Below, piece by piece: positions 13,193 to 25,110 of a stretch of 64,000 nt of DNA. The stretch spans positions 124,001 to 188,000 of the forward strand of contig JAMKCF010000031.1 of assembly GCA_023634235.1 (NCBI GenBank), in the 5' to 3' direction. Within the stretch, counting starts at the first letter, position 1; every line of letters starts with the position of its first letter. The notes beneath the pieces are model-generated. The model was not told where the DNA came from. It saw only the letters and a list, made by a program, of their open reading frames with translations, and made no database searches. The translations under genes and the position numbers were made by a program. Source of the stretch: Pisaster brevispinus. Lineage: Eukaryota; Echinodermata; Asteroidea; Forcipulatida; Asteriidae.

Positions 13193-16100
13193 TTTCAGAG
13201 AGAAAATGAAAACAATGTCGAGGGAACAATTCAATAATTGATAGTAATTAACAATCAAATTACATGAATGTTTTTGCAAAGAGTAAACTTACTTTACGTT
13301 CTCTTGTTTTTTATAACACATCATGAGAACAACATGTGAAAACTTCATCAAATTCTGTTGCAAAAAAACAACGAAAATACTGTTATGTTTTGTCAATAAG
13401 AAGACTGTTAAGATCTGGCTTGTTCTGATTGCCGCAGTCAAAATAAGCAACAGTGTCTTTGTGAACAAATTTGATAGTATTTCAGAAACACATCCTTTTC
13501 ACGAAAACTCGTGTGGTATGGACTTCATGATCAGTGGGTTTTTTTTTATTTAAAGCTTAGTCATATGTATTTATTACTATTATTTGTTTATGTTTTTAAT
13601 ATTATTAATTCAATTACCATGTGCTCTTTCTTTTTTCGTTATAACAAGTCTTAAACATTTTATTTAGACAGAAATTGCTATGCAATCTCATTGGATGTGG
13701 TTGGGTTTAGCCTGTTTGCTCAGCGGATGAAAGTTTGATTCCCAGACCGTTTGGACGAGCGTGTAAATATTCAGATTACTTCAAGTACCGTTATGAAACC
13801 GGTACAATTGTTATTTAATTGTTTTTTAAAATACATTTTCGTGAAATTCAGGCCCCATCTCAGTTGTTTAGTGTTGTTTATCACATATTATTATTATTAT
13901 TATTATTTTATCAGAGTTCACTGTCCCATGCACACGAGCTGCAGTTTCGGACCGATGCTTGGAGTTGTTGTAACCTGAACAACTCATAAATATACACGAG
14001 GAAGCGTCAACTGCTCAAAGAAAACGACCGGTCAGGTTAAATGCAACAATACGCGAATGCATTATCACCTATTCGATCAGAAATAAAAACCGAGAAGAGC
14101 GCAAGAATCCCGGGGTTCACTCACAGTCAGTCACGCCGTGCTAGAAACGAAATCGACCCGTCACTTTACGTCAAGTACACGCATATCTCATCAGTGTGTT
14201 TGTACATCACAGCACTGAAGATCACTCCAAGGACCGTTTCACATGTTTCTATAATAAACTCGATAGTCATTTAGCCGCGCGGTATTGATTTTTCCTTTAC
14301 CTGATCCAACAAGGTTTTTTTCTTCTTCTTCTTGAAGACGAGGAGACTCTCTCCTAAATTCCTGAGCGGATTTTGAGGGAGGGCCGGGGGTCAGCTTTGC
14401 ACTTTTTTAAGAAGTGGGCGACGTTTTCTTCAAGTAGTCTTCTCAACTGGAGGGGGAGTCCTCTAGGACTTAAGCCCTAACCTTTTAAGCGTTTAAGCAA
14501 ATAGATTTTAACTGTCAAGTCTATTGGAATACAAATGTTTAGTTTCATTAGCAATCTACTGAGGATGTCCACTTGTATTGTGTGCAGACGTTTATGACTG
14601 TTAACTTAGATGTAACTCTTGTTTAGCGTACAGCTTTCCGTCGTAATAACAATTCCCCCTGACATTTTTTTCAAGATGTTAAGCTCTACCTTAAAACCCT
14701 TTCCCAACATTCCAAGACATTCCTTTAAAGTAATTTTACATGTTGCCTTTGTTTGTGTTGGTTTCTTTTTCTCCCCCCATTTTTTTTTTGTGTTTTTTTT
14801 TTTTTGGGGGGGTGGGGTAGTTTTTGTTTGTTTGTTTGTTTGTTTGTTTGCTGAGGAGAAAACATTAGACTGACCAGAAAATGATTTGTAACTATCTTGA
14901 ACAGTTGCACTGGATATAGAAAGTATAGATTTCAATTGGAATTTAAACAGATCGTGTGATTTAAATCTCTTTTTTTGGGGGGGGGTTTGATTCTAGAAGA
15001 ACCAGTGTTCAGACGAAGCAGAGTCTCCATCTTTTGGACATAGTTTTCTGCTAGCCCTCGGTATTCCATTTATATGAATGTTTCCCGTAAACTTTCAAAA
15101 ATGATTGAGGACACAGCTCGGCAAATCTTTTAAAAACAAAGACACCAGAAGCATTGGTTCTACGGGCCGACCGTACTGTCTATGGTTCAGAGAGGGAACC
15201 GGCGGCGGACATGTGGTACTTATAGTGTTGGCCTATACATATTGTTCACACTGTCTATAGATAGATAGATAGATAGAATAGATAGATACCATGCATTATA
15301 TGGATACATTAACATGCTGATGTACCGTCATGGTTAATGCTTAATGTCTACCATACCTCGATTCGAAGGTTTTAATGCGTTAGATGTCCGTGATTCAACG
15401 ACAGAAAACACACGAAATAACCAATAGGGCAACAGTTACAGTATTATCAGAACACAGTTACACAACCATTGAAGTTTTATTATAAAATGAGAACAAAAAT
15501 ACACAAAACGAAAATGAACTAAAAACAAATTCATTAAAACGCGCTTTTGTCACGTAACCGCCAGGTCAGCAAAATAAAAATTCCAAAATATGGTGACGTT
15601 GGAAAACAAGAGTTGGTTTTATGTACCGTGTGAAAAGTACATCAATCTCCTCTCTCTATTTGACAAGAAAACAATCACGTACGATTTTTTTTTCAAGATA
15701 ATACTTCGTTTAGTTGTTTCTTTGTGGTTACCCTCAGCCTACATTGTTAATACTGATATTTAATTAATGTAGGCCTGTGTGTGATACTGATAAACAACAT
15801 AATGCATAAATGCCTAATCTCACTTATTAACATACATTTATTGTTGAAAGTGGCTCTTTTCTTTTTCTTTTGTATGCGACCCCAGTAAAAAGAAGAATTG
15901 CATACTTAAATAATTTATGTACCGGTATACCACTATTTTTTTATTTCAAGTCGCCTTAGAATTACATCGTCAGCTGAATTCAATCAGAATGATATTCTTT
16001 AAGTAACAAAGTTATTTTTATTTTACGCTTTCGAATATTTAATCATTAGATTGACGCTACGTGTGTGGGAACTAAATTTTGAAATTTAGTCACTGCAAAC

Positions 16101-16346
16101 TGTTGACCAAATCTGTGCAAAACAGTGAAAAGTTTGCCCCCGGCAAAATTACTTTTTTCGCTTTGACCACAGTTGGTTTTGAACGTATATGTCAACTAGT
16201 CTGGCATTCATTCGTTTACAAGAATTAAAATAATTATCAGTAAAATAAGAATATTTGTTGTAAAATGTTTATGCCAGTTACGCAGTATTCATTTCAGTAT
16301 TTGAGTTTGACACTGTGGTGCTAAACATTATGGTGATAAGGCTTAA
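13193..16346. other. non-coding spacer with small simple repeats
   Basis: Contains a T/G homopolymer and GTTT run (about 14780-14852), a poly(G) near 14977 and TAGA repeats (15254-15288). A possible tRNA-like fragment lies near 13710-13740 (GCTCAGCGG followed by TTTGATTCCC). Short frames (13323-13553, 13751-13978, 14041-14274) show no recognisable domain. Confidence 0.4.
15254..15288. repeat. (TAGA)n microsatellite
   Basis: About eight TAGA units with one interruption. Confidence 0.9.
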
Positions 16347-16650
16347 CAACATTTAAAAACTCGCAGGTCCGACTTGACCCGGATCCGCATCCCGTGGGGC
16401 CTGACCAATCCTGGGTCAGTTATGACCCGTGTCAAAATGACATAGAAAGAGTCAAAATGACACAGAAAGAGTCAAAATGACCCAGAAAGAGTCAAAATGA
16501 CACAGAAAGAGTCAAAATGACGCAGAAGCAGAGTTAAAATCCCCTTTTTTTTATTCAACCAATTTCCGGGTCAGCTTGACCCGGAAACGAGTCGGGCCCT
16601 CTGGGACCAGGATTCCGGATCAATTCTGACCCTGAAGTTTTTAGAGTGTA
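16347..16650. mobile_element. MITE, family B copy 1, with internal minisatellite
   Basis: Ends are imperfect inverted repeats: left ACATTTAAAAACTCGCAGGT, right CCTGAAGTTTTTAGAGTGTA. The subterminal parts are rich in GGGTCA/TGACCC words. The interior carries five 20-bp tandem units (16431-16530). A related element lies at 54334-54509 with a similar right end (GGGTTTTATAGAGTGTG). No coding capacity. Confidence 0.75.
16431..16530. repeat. 5 x 20-bp tandem repeat
   Basis: Five in-phase units of GTCAAAATGACACAGAAAGA at 16431, 16451, 16471, 16491 and 16511. Variation is confined mostly to the bases after TGAC (CAT, CAC, CCC, CAC, CGC) and the last unit's tail. Confidence 0.97.
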
Positions 16651-19600
16651 CGGTATTCGTTTGAGAAAATATGGTATCTTCAATAATTCGGAGATTTGTG
16701 TCAACATGATTTGCGTTATATTACTAATAATAAATAACAGTGGCTTCTTACATAGTGCTCAAATCCGTCACTCAGTGGCGCTCGTGGAGCTCAGTGATTT
16801 TCCTGCAAGATATAGAGCTACGTTTTTGAAGTATGAGACTTGTCCCCCTATCATAGCACCATGTAATGGTTTGCAAGGTGCTGTGGCGCAAAATGCAGCC
16901 AATCAAACCAGCGACACATTGACATGAAATGACCACCGAATCACTAAATAAACGCATCAGCAACAGACTGGCCACCCGGTAAGATCTTCGTCAATGTGAG
17001 GACATTTAACTGTACTTCTCAAATGGTTTGCCTTGAAAATGAATCGATTGTAATGACATAGTCAGTAGGAAAGGGGGTCAATAAGTTCCATTTATATTTA
17101 CAGTATTTCTGCTTTAATAAGGATTTCAACGTTGAAGCTTTCTAAGCTTGACACCAGCACAAATTGCCCTGAATTTTATTTATTCTAAGTAAAATACTCC
17201 CATGATATTAAAAAAAAACACTTAACTTTCAACCAACACCCATTCCTTATTTCTGTTTAACCAATCAACAATAACACAACACGAACAGCACAAAATCAGC
17301 GTTTTCTTGAAAACTTGACCAGTGAGTTTACGTCAGTTGTCACAGGTTAGTTATACTAGCTAATACTCGTATTGAAAGCATGTCACCAATGAGTTGCACA
17401 CAAAACTCTTCCAAAACACCCAATGCCATAGGCCTTTAATTCCTTTATGGCAAATCCAGTCTTCGTGTATTTAGCAAATTTATGTAGTGTCTTTTATCGA
17501 TTCGTTAGTTGGATGCTTAGTCGGCTAATTCAAGCTGGCAGCACATAGCTCATTAACACCAACGGACTCACCCGTGTTTGGTTTGGTGAATTACTGATGA
17601 CCACAACTGACAACTTGGATCAATCTATAAAGACAAACCTCGTGTCTCCGAAATGAGGGGATTTATGCGACTAATTAACAACTAACAGTATAGACAGCTT
17701 GATGTGGCGATTATCAGTTTGGCGTTATCATATTGGACCAAATTAAAAGGCATTTGGGCACGGCAAGAGTTATTTACTTTCATCACTATTAAAATGCAAC
17801 AAACTGGATTATCAGCATTTATTGTTCTGTATTGAAACACATTAATCTGCCCGGGGCACTGTTTTGAATCGGACAAACCGGCCAAAAGAACCGATCTTGC
17901 CCGCGGGAAGTTTCAGCTTATTCCTTGATTACAGCTGTCAATTAACACAATCCTTTAAGCAATGCTATTAAGTTAAACTGAATTAGAAAAAGGGATACGA
18001 CATATATACTAAAACGAAAATCATCGTTCTAAAAGTTAAAACCACAGTTTGGAAGTCGTTATTTTAAAAGGTTCCTTCATAGTGTCTTAAAGTGACAATC
18101 TTAATCATCATACCTCACTTGAAATAAAACCGGTCAACATCGTCGCATTACATTCTGAAAACATTTGGAGATGACAGTTAGGCCTACTTGAAGTTCCCTC
18201 TTTTACCCACACTGCTTTTGTTGTAGACAATTTGCTGCTTCCCCTTTGTTCCGAAAAATGAGGAAAGTTTTTAAATTCATGATAATATTTGTATATAGTA
18301 GAAGCAACTTTTTCTTTTAGTTGGTCTTAGAGCCAGACACTGATTAAATTATTCTAACAATCTACCATTATGTTACCCCGTTTACAAAAAAGTCACCGTA
18401 TAAATTCCATGGCATTCTGGCAGGCGAAACACTACACTATTCATTGCACATTGTATCATATGATTTGCACATCAAATAAAGAGTTAAAACAATAACAGCG
18501 GAACAAATTTTGAGATATGCCCCCTTTCTTCTTATCAAAAGTTGATAAAAAACAGACAGCGCAATCTCCATCGAATATAAGATTCAACGCGTTCTTCCAT
18601 TCGGCTGTGTATAAATCATGCCCGCGGGAGATCCAGGCTATGTGGTTCTTTTGTACCCCATGTGATGTCACAGGTTACATGGTTACACGGGCCATAATTA
18701 ATCTTCATCAAATCGTGATAAAAACATTCTAATGAAGCTTAATTGAAGTTAACATTTATTCAGTTTTATTGTGGACCTAAATTACAAGTTCTTTCAAATG
18801 GAAAACTGCAGCCCAATTGAAAGACAAAAAAAAAAACTCCGTTCGTAGATAGTCGCAAGAAAGTATTGTCCATTGTTTCGTTGAACTAACTTTCTATAGT
18901 TGGGCCTTTGGTGCAACAACCGATTTTGAATGACTAAAACATCTTTTTAAAGAAGAAAATTCCCGATGGTGATAACGTAAAGGAAAAAAGTATACGCGGA
19001 GTTTGAAGGACAGGATGGCGTAGCTTTATGCCAAAACCGTCTCTGTTTTGTCGTCCTACCAACGGTACTCTCAACCCTTTGCATTACCAGCCCCCACCCC
19101 CACGCACACTCCCCGGAAAGAAATATGAACGAAGAATGAGAACAGAATAAAAACAATTAAAAGTCATATAAAAACACACACATTATACGCATCGTCATCA
19201 CCATTCAATGATTTCCACACTCGTACAAACAGCAAACGAATGAAACAACAGAATAACAAAACAGAGAAAGAGCATTAGGTCCTGCTAGTTGGCGTAAATA
19301 AAAAGTACCGTACCTAACCACTTGTTTGGGGGGAAACAGACTGAAGCGGGTAATATGGAGGCTGTTTTGATTAGCTGACGCTTGTAGTGAAACACCCTGG
19401 ACAATTAGGTAAATGTAAATACAATTACCCAAGACACACAACAAATCATCAAGTGGGACGGTATACAGTCAAGACGAATTGCCATATGTAACTGTTTCTA
19501 ATGTACAAATATTGGATGCATATGCGTGCATTGTCGCACAATGATAACCACGGGGTGAAATGGAAAAAGCGGCGACTTCACCGAGTGATTGTATTTTGCG

Positions 19601-21660
19601 ACAGAAAGAACGAAATGCATTCAATATTTGTTTTGTATACCATTTGAATTTGTTCACAATAAACACAAAGACACGGAAAATCGTCCACCCCACACTCTGA
19701 AAATTTTTTAAAAAAACTTCTAAAAAATGCCGACGACTTTATGTAGACATCAATCTTGCCCTCCGTGACATGACCTTGCCTCGTTTAGACAAACGGGTGG
19801 GGAACTATTATTTTGCGAACAACACTGCGAAACGTCCAATAATTATCCATATTGGACTGAAAATACGACAAATGTTGAGCGTCGCGGCAGTACATGGCAA
19901 AATAATGGATGACACGTGACGAGTGTTCCACCAATCAAATAACAAGGATCCCTGTGTGTGGTATTATAACAAACACAATTATCATTGCCGTAGTTTGATA
20001 TCACTTCCGCATCCACTATTTCCCTCGCCGTCCTTATCATCACCTCTGCCACCTCGACCCCCCCCCCTTGCAATCGTAACACCGTGTTTATCTCATAGCA
20101 GAATAGGCAAACAAATTAATCAACAAACACAGTGCTTTCGTTTTCCAATCGTGAATGTCACTTTTTATTTGTTTGTCAACACCATGTTTACACACTCCGA
20201 TTACAGAAACTACAAAATGACGTAAATGAAATATTCCACATTACAAAACGACCACATGCACACTTTCACTTTTAAAATTTCAGATAAATTGGGAACAAGT
20301 GCGTAGCTGTATACATTTATTAATGTTATAATAGTCTACAACAATTAGTTACGGTGACTCCACTTGTTTTTTTATGGGTTTTTTTAAACTACAAGGGTTG
20401 GTATTTTGCTGATAAAGTGACTTGATACTTTTAATATCGCCTAAAGTAGCCAAATATAATGTGAAAGACAGTACTATCAATTCATATTTCTTATAAAAGT
20501 CGATTCCAACGAGACTGCAAAAGGACCCTAAAAGCATACGTGCAAAATACATGAAAAGCCCTGCAAGTTTTTCCTCGAAAACAGTGCGAATTTAACATAA
20601 ATTTATATGCTTTTTATCTCTGTGTATTTCCCCTTTGAATCCCATAAAGAGTAGTAGCAGTCAAAATGATGACAAATAAAATCTCCTCGAATGATGTCTC
20701 AGAATTTATGGATGTATTAAAATCTATAGAAGACGGAGGCTTCTGCCGAATGTGTGACATAAATTCCATGAAATCGTGAAGTGTCGCTCCAGGCAAGTAA
20801 CCGACAACTTATCAAAACCTGACACAAACCTCGTAAAAAACCTAAATAATTGAAGTTATCGCCTATAAGTGGAACAGGATAGCGACAGGAATGGAATGGC
20901 ACCTATATTTTTCTATAAACTCTAACTTCTCAAATGGTGCTCGGTTTCGGTTTATTGCGGCATGCATTAAATAATAATTCTGCAAATTGTCCTGTAAATA
21001 GACCTATATCGTTTAATGGGTGCAATGAGGGAACGCACTTTGATTGAAATCTTTAAGAATATAAATGCCATTTATTTCGAAAATTTCTTTTGTTAAACCC
21101 ACCTATAACTCGTTTAACTTATATTAGTAACCAGCAATGTATAGAATGTGCCCTGGTGTATTAAGTACTTTCTGAACATTGATTTTGCTTTTTGTGTGGG
21201 ATTTGTTTTTTATGTCCTTTTGGTTGGTATAAGGCAGTTTGCAACAGCTAATACCATTTTTCATTTTTGATTATTATTTTGTTTCATTCATTCCACGGAT
21301 CTGCCTTCCACTGAAAAACCAAATGTAATAAGGTTGTTTAAGGATACATCAATGCAATACACTTATCCCGCTTGAGCTGAGATCTTCATATTTATTAAAA
21401 ATTGTCAACGCTAGTTTAGATTGAATCTCAAGGGTGAAATCCAGCGGTGGTTTGATAAACAAATTAAGCTATCCCATAATGTTTTCCCTGATAAACATCA
21501 ATACAGGGAAAATGTGAGGATTCATGCTTTAAAATGCTGCAGCCATTCTGGACTTCCTACCCAAATAAGCATTAATACTACATGAGACCGATTCATCATA
21601 TGTTTACGTTTAGACTGCTGATGTAACTCATTGTGTGTCCCAATGACATCAACAGAGTTC
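16651..21660. other. non-coding spacer, no gene recognised
   Basis: Five kilobases of AT-rich sequence with TAGGCCTA at 18179-18186 and no long frame. The longest frames (about 90-100 codons at 16646-16927 and 19923-20225) have no domain, signal peptide or codon pattern that I can support as coding. No transposon ends were recognised. Confidence 0.4.
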
Positions 21661-22047
21661 CGTTAAAGGTATTATACATGATTGGTAGAGCTGACAAAAT
21701 AGGCGCAGACAGTGTTCATGTTTTGTGTGACCAACCACATACATGAAATAACAAACCTGTGAAAATTTGGGCTCAATCCGCTGTGTGAGTCAGGAGAAAG
21801 TGAAAAACCATGCACAATTTTCAGCATGTGAACACACTGACCTTAGATTTTGTTGTAACAACCGACTGTTGCGTGTTTTTTAAAGAAGGTTTTCAGATAC
21901 AGTTTTCTCGACTATGACTTCATTTCAGAGGAAATGTTTTAACAGAAAAAAGTAAATGCTTCTCTGGGAACTTCATAACCGGTAAGCTTTCAGAGGAAAT
22001 TTAAGCAATGTTTTTTTTATCTTTACCAATTCTGTATAAGACGTTTA
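21661..22047 (+). mobile_element. MITE-like repeat, family C copy 1
   Basis: About 385 bases with short inverted ends: left TATTATACATGATTGGTA, right (minus strand) CTTATACAGAATTGGTAAAG. The interior matches 27946-28305 in the opposite orientation, through blocks such as ATGAAATAACAAACCTGTGA, TGAAAAACCATGCA, and ATGACTTCATTTCAGAGG on this strand. No coding capacity. Confidence 0.75.
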
Positions 22048-23377
22048 AGTACTCGCTCGTCTCTACGTTGCGATACCATTGTTACAGTCTCTCACCGTAC
22101 AGGCTATAGAGCGTAAATTGAGATGCCTCTAAGATTCTACTTAGTTTGGACCAACAACTATGAAATATTAAAAACGACGACCGTTTTAGAGTATCAATCG
22201 TCTGTTGACACAATCCTCTATAACATGATACACACAGTGATGAACTAATGTTATTATTCAAACTCGCTGTTATAAAACACAACGTTGACTCGATTATAAC
22301 CCCATCAATGTGGCAGTAGAGTTATTTATATACACTAAGTACGCGTCATGAATTATGAAGTCTAAAGATACTTTAAATAACAATGACTATTTTTCATTAT
22401 GATGGTTTGATTTAGAAGTTCACCCAACGAGTGGGGATCGCATGTATCGATCCGAATAATGGAGATGTTACATTTTGTCAAAGTATCCGATTGCTCATTA
22501 TTAGTGTTCATGGGGTTGTTTTTATGTGAAATTTTGATTCAGCACAAATTACGTGTACACAAGCAGGAACAGTCTCCACACCTGTCAATTACAAAGTGTC
22601 GTTTTGCCTCAAAACCATGACGCGATACTATACAAGGAAACTCCACAAGACCAAGTTTCAACGCGTTTCCATCATAAAGTTTGATTTGAAAGTGTCAGTC
22701 CAGCCCAGAGTTGGTGGATTCCCCCCCCCCTCTTTATCTCCTTTCGTTTATTTCAAGAGTAAATATCATCTGATATGAATAAGTCGACATCGCCAATCGA
22801 TGTACATACATAGCTTTTTTTCACATCTGTCTAATGAAGGGCGCCATTCGAGGGTAGTGTTACATCCCTTAACTTCCCCACAATCGAAGTGTCTGAGCTA
22901 AATCGGGATTCAATTTCAACGAAACTTGTTCCTTACAGCTTGAACAAGATCCTTTTTACAATTTCTGATAAACAATAAGACAACGAACGTTTCGAATAGA
23001 GTAAATTTCTCGTCAACAAAGCACCCGTTTGGGTGAATCTAACTTGCGTAATATAAAAAGATGCCCAAATGAGTGGGGCAATTTAACTATACAGTCATAC
23101 TTGACACTTAATACATTCACGACCGTTAACATTAATACAAAAATAACGAATGTTTATGTTGGACATACAATTCATTACATCAAATGTGACTTTTGAAGAA
23201 ATTAATTTCATAAATATACAATAGACATTCTCAAAGTTATTGACACGTCGTTATAATTACAATTTGTTCGTACGTGTTCGTACGTGATCTTGTTTTTAAC
23301 GAAAAAGCAAGCGTGCGGCTGAATTTTGGCAGAGTTTGCGAACAGTTCAGAGCAATTGGTTTGTGAAATTTGCTGAA
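22048..23377. other. 3' flank of Fezf, probable 3' UTR and spacer
   Basis: AT-rich sequence without a credible frame. A small tandem pair of GTTCGTACGT lies at about 23265-23286. The part next to the gene is presumably 3' UTR. No mobile element was recognised here. Confidence 0.4.
22747..22752 (-). terminator. candidate poly(A) signal for Fezf
   Basis: AATAAA on the minus strand, about 625 bases past the Fezf stop. I noticed no other AATAAA between it and the stop codon, so a 3' UTR of about 650 bases is plausible. Such hexamers are frequent by chance in AT-rich DNA. Confidence 0.25.
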
Positions 23378-24844
23378 TCAAATGACACAATGTTCTCCGC
23401 CAATTAAATCTGCACGGAGCACAGACGTACCTTTAGCGTAGTGAACGGGGCTTGGTGACCCGCGTGACGAAGCAGAGGACGGCGATGGGAGAGACACTGT
23501 GCTGCTCTCATGAAGCTTCCGGACGTGCTTTTTTAGATCAAAGTTTCTGCAGAATCCTTTACCACAGACGGTGCAAGTGAATGGTTTCTTTTCCTGATGG
23601 GTATGCATGTGGAATGTTAGATTGTACACCTGATGGAAAGCCTTGTGACATATGTGGCATTTGTACGCTTTCTCCCCGCTATGGGTCAGACGGTGATTCT
23701 TGTAGTTGCCCTTCTGGTGGAACCCCTTCCCGCAGAACTCACACACGAACGGCTTGAAGTTAGCGTGGATTCTCATGTGGGTGTTTAGCGTCGAACTACG
23801 GTTGAACGCCTTGCCACACTCCCGGCACTTGTGTGGCTTTTCGTTGGTGTGGATGATCTTGTGCCGGCACAGGGTGCTGGCCTGTCTGAACCCCTTGCCG
23901 CATATCTTGCAGACGAACGGCCGGGCACCGGTGTGCACGGGCATGTGTCTTGTCAAATTGTAATGAGCGTTGAACACTTTGCCGCAGTCCAGGCAAGTGA
24001 AAGTTTTCTGCTGTCCGTTCTGGGTACGTTTGGCCCTCTGCTGTGCACTTGACGGGGATGTTTTCTCCGTTTTAATTTCCGCTTGGTGAGGGGAAGGACT
24101 GCTGCCGGGGCTGAATTTGGGGGCGTAGCTATCAACCCGCGTCCGAGAGACAGGCTCTGTCCACATTTGGTCGGTTAAAGTTGAAATTGGACCCTCAAAG
24201 TCTGCCGTTGTCTTGAAGGCTGATGGCGAGAAAAGCCCAGCAAAGGGAAGGGTCGGGTGTGTTGTCAAACTAAGTCTCGAATCGGGGAGTGATTTGAACG
24301 GGAAACAATCCAACTTGGGTCCGTTGACATTTGACGCCAGCCACTTTGTAAGATAATGTCCTGTTGCAGTGGCCGAGTAGAAAGGGTGTGGTCGTGTCAA
24401 GGAACCGGTTCTGCTGTTCATGTACAAGGGCAGGCAAGCCATGTTCAGATAATGTTGATATTTAGCCGCTTGGATGTCCATCTCTGACATGTCTACCATA
24501 CCGAACATACGCGATCTTGATACCTGGGCCTGATCTCGGGGCAAAACGGCCAAAGTTGGCCGGACCGTGGTCGCCCTCTTGGCAGATTCGATAACACCGA
24601 CGGCCGGGATCGACTGGGGTGACACTCTCGCCGTGGCACTGGGTGGGGGTGACGAGGTCGCCGGGACGGGTGAATCCAACTTGTCAGTGCCCATGATTCT
24701 ATCAATGGAGAAACTTAGTCCACGTCGAGGCAACATCCCGGTCGACGGTGCAGCACCAGCGCGGCCAGTCAATATCTTTGGCGGTTTGTGCACGGCCTTC
24801 GCCCCCACGGCCTGCTGTCGCATGATGTCAACTCCACAGTCCAT
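23378..24844 (-). CDS. fezf: Fez-family C2H2 zinc-finger transcription factor (Fezf)
   Basis: Seen: a 488-residue frame with an engrailed-homology-1 (EH1) type motif, [10 protein letters not shown], at residues 43-52, a long Ser/Pro/Thr-rich middle, and six consecutive C2H2 fingers at about 282-445. The zinc ligands are C284/C287/H300/H304, C312/C315/H328/H332, C340/C343/H356/H360, C368/C371/H384/H388, C396/C399/H412/H416 and C424/C427/H440/H445; the last finger has H-X4-H spacing. A SUMO-type IKTE motif lies at 257-260 after SP repeats. Start: the ATG at 24844-24842 sits in a good context (AAAATGG); the frame extends two codons to a GTG, and an in-frame TAA closes it at 24886-24884. Stop TGA at 23380-23378. 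Known of the family: nuclear repressor that patterns anterior neural tissue, with EH1 recruiting Groucho/TLE; vertebrate FEZF1/2 are about 460-475 aa with the same EH1 plus six-finger layout, so this is full length. Odd: the coding frame has no intron. Family assignment is near certain; in vivo function is inferred. Confidence 0.97.
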   Translation of the reverse strand: MDCGVDIMRQQAVGAKAVHKPPKILTGRAGAAPSTGMLPRRGLSFSIDRIMGTDKLDSPVPATSSPPPSATARVSPQSIPAVGVIESAKRATTVRPTLAVLPRDQAQVSRSRMFGMVDMSEMDIQAAKYQHYLNMACLPLYMNSRTGSLTRPHPFYSATATGHYLTKWLASNVNGPKLDCFPFKSLPDSRLSLTTHPTLPFAGLFSPSAFKTTADFEGPISTLTDQMWTEPVSRTRVDSYAPKFSPGSSPSPHQAEIKTEKTSPSSAQQRAKRTQNGQQKTFTCLDCGKVFNAHYNLTRHMPVHTGARPFVCKICGKGFRQASTLCRHKIIHTNEKPHKCRECGKAFNRSSTLNTHMRIHANFKPFVCEFCGKGFHQKGNYKNHRLTHSGEKAYKCHICHKAFHQVYNLTFHMHTHQEKKPFTCTVCGKGFCRNFDLKKHVRKLHESSTVSLPSPSSASSRGSPSPVHYAKGTSVLRADLIGGEHCVI

Positions 24845-25110
24845 TTTCACAATGAGGGTGGCTGTGTGTGTGTAGCTAGCGTCTTACTTGAAGATCCTTG
24901 CACTCACCAGCGATGAAGATGATTGCGGTGACGGGAGCACCTGACGAGTTCAACGCTCGCTCGAGATGATATCTCTACGGTGATCTGTAACAGAGAACAT
25001 GGGCAGGGAATTTAATGGGACGAGCCAAATGAGTTCGACGCTGGCACGGCAATGTTCAAATCCCCGTGCTTCTTTGCAGGGGGCCCTCGCAGTAACCCAA
25101 ACGTAATGTA
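24845..25110 (-). promoter_or_regulatory. 5' flank / probable leader of Fezf
   Basis: This is the sequence just upstream of the Fezf ATG, read on the minus strand. It holds an acceptor-like CTGTTACAG ending at 24985 and a strong donor-like CTG|GTGAGT with its GT at 24907-24906, which would bound a 77-nt non-coding exon. A second acceptor-like CACACACACAG ends at 24862, but the intron between would be only 46 nt, unusually short. No clear TATA box is seen. The leader or proximal promoter must lie here or further up; the transcription start cannot be fixed from sequence. Confidence 0.45.

Noticed and set aside
12410..13279. Val/Cys/Phe-rich minus-strand frames up to 176 codons
   Set aside because: They come from the CAA-rich array; there are no topogenic features and no family resemblance.
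13700..13760. tRNA-like stretch with GCTCAGCGG and TTTGATTCCC
   Set aside because: The spacing between box-like words is too short and there is no stem pairing; probably chance or a tiny relic.
23706..24135. Other-frame ORFs within Fezf
   Set aside because: They are shadows of the zinc-finger coding sequence.
24845..24850. GTG two codons upstream as Fezf start (490-residue form)
   Set aside because: Eukaryotic initiation favours the ATG at 24844 in good context; the extension has no conserved feature.
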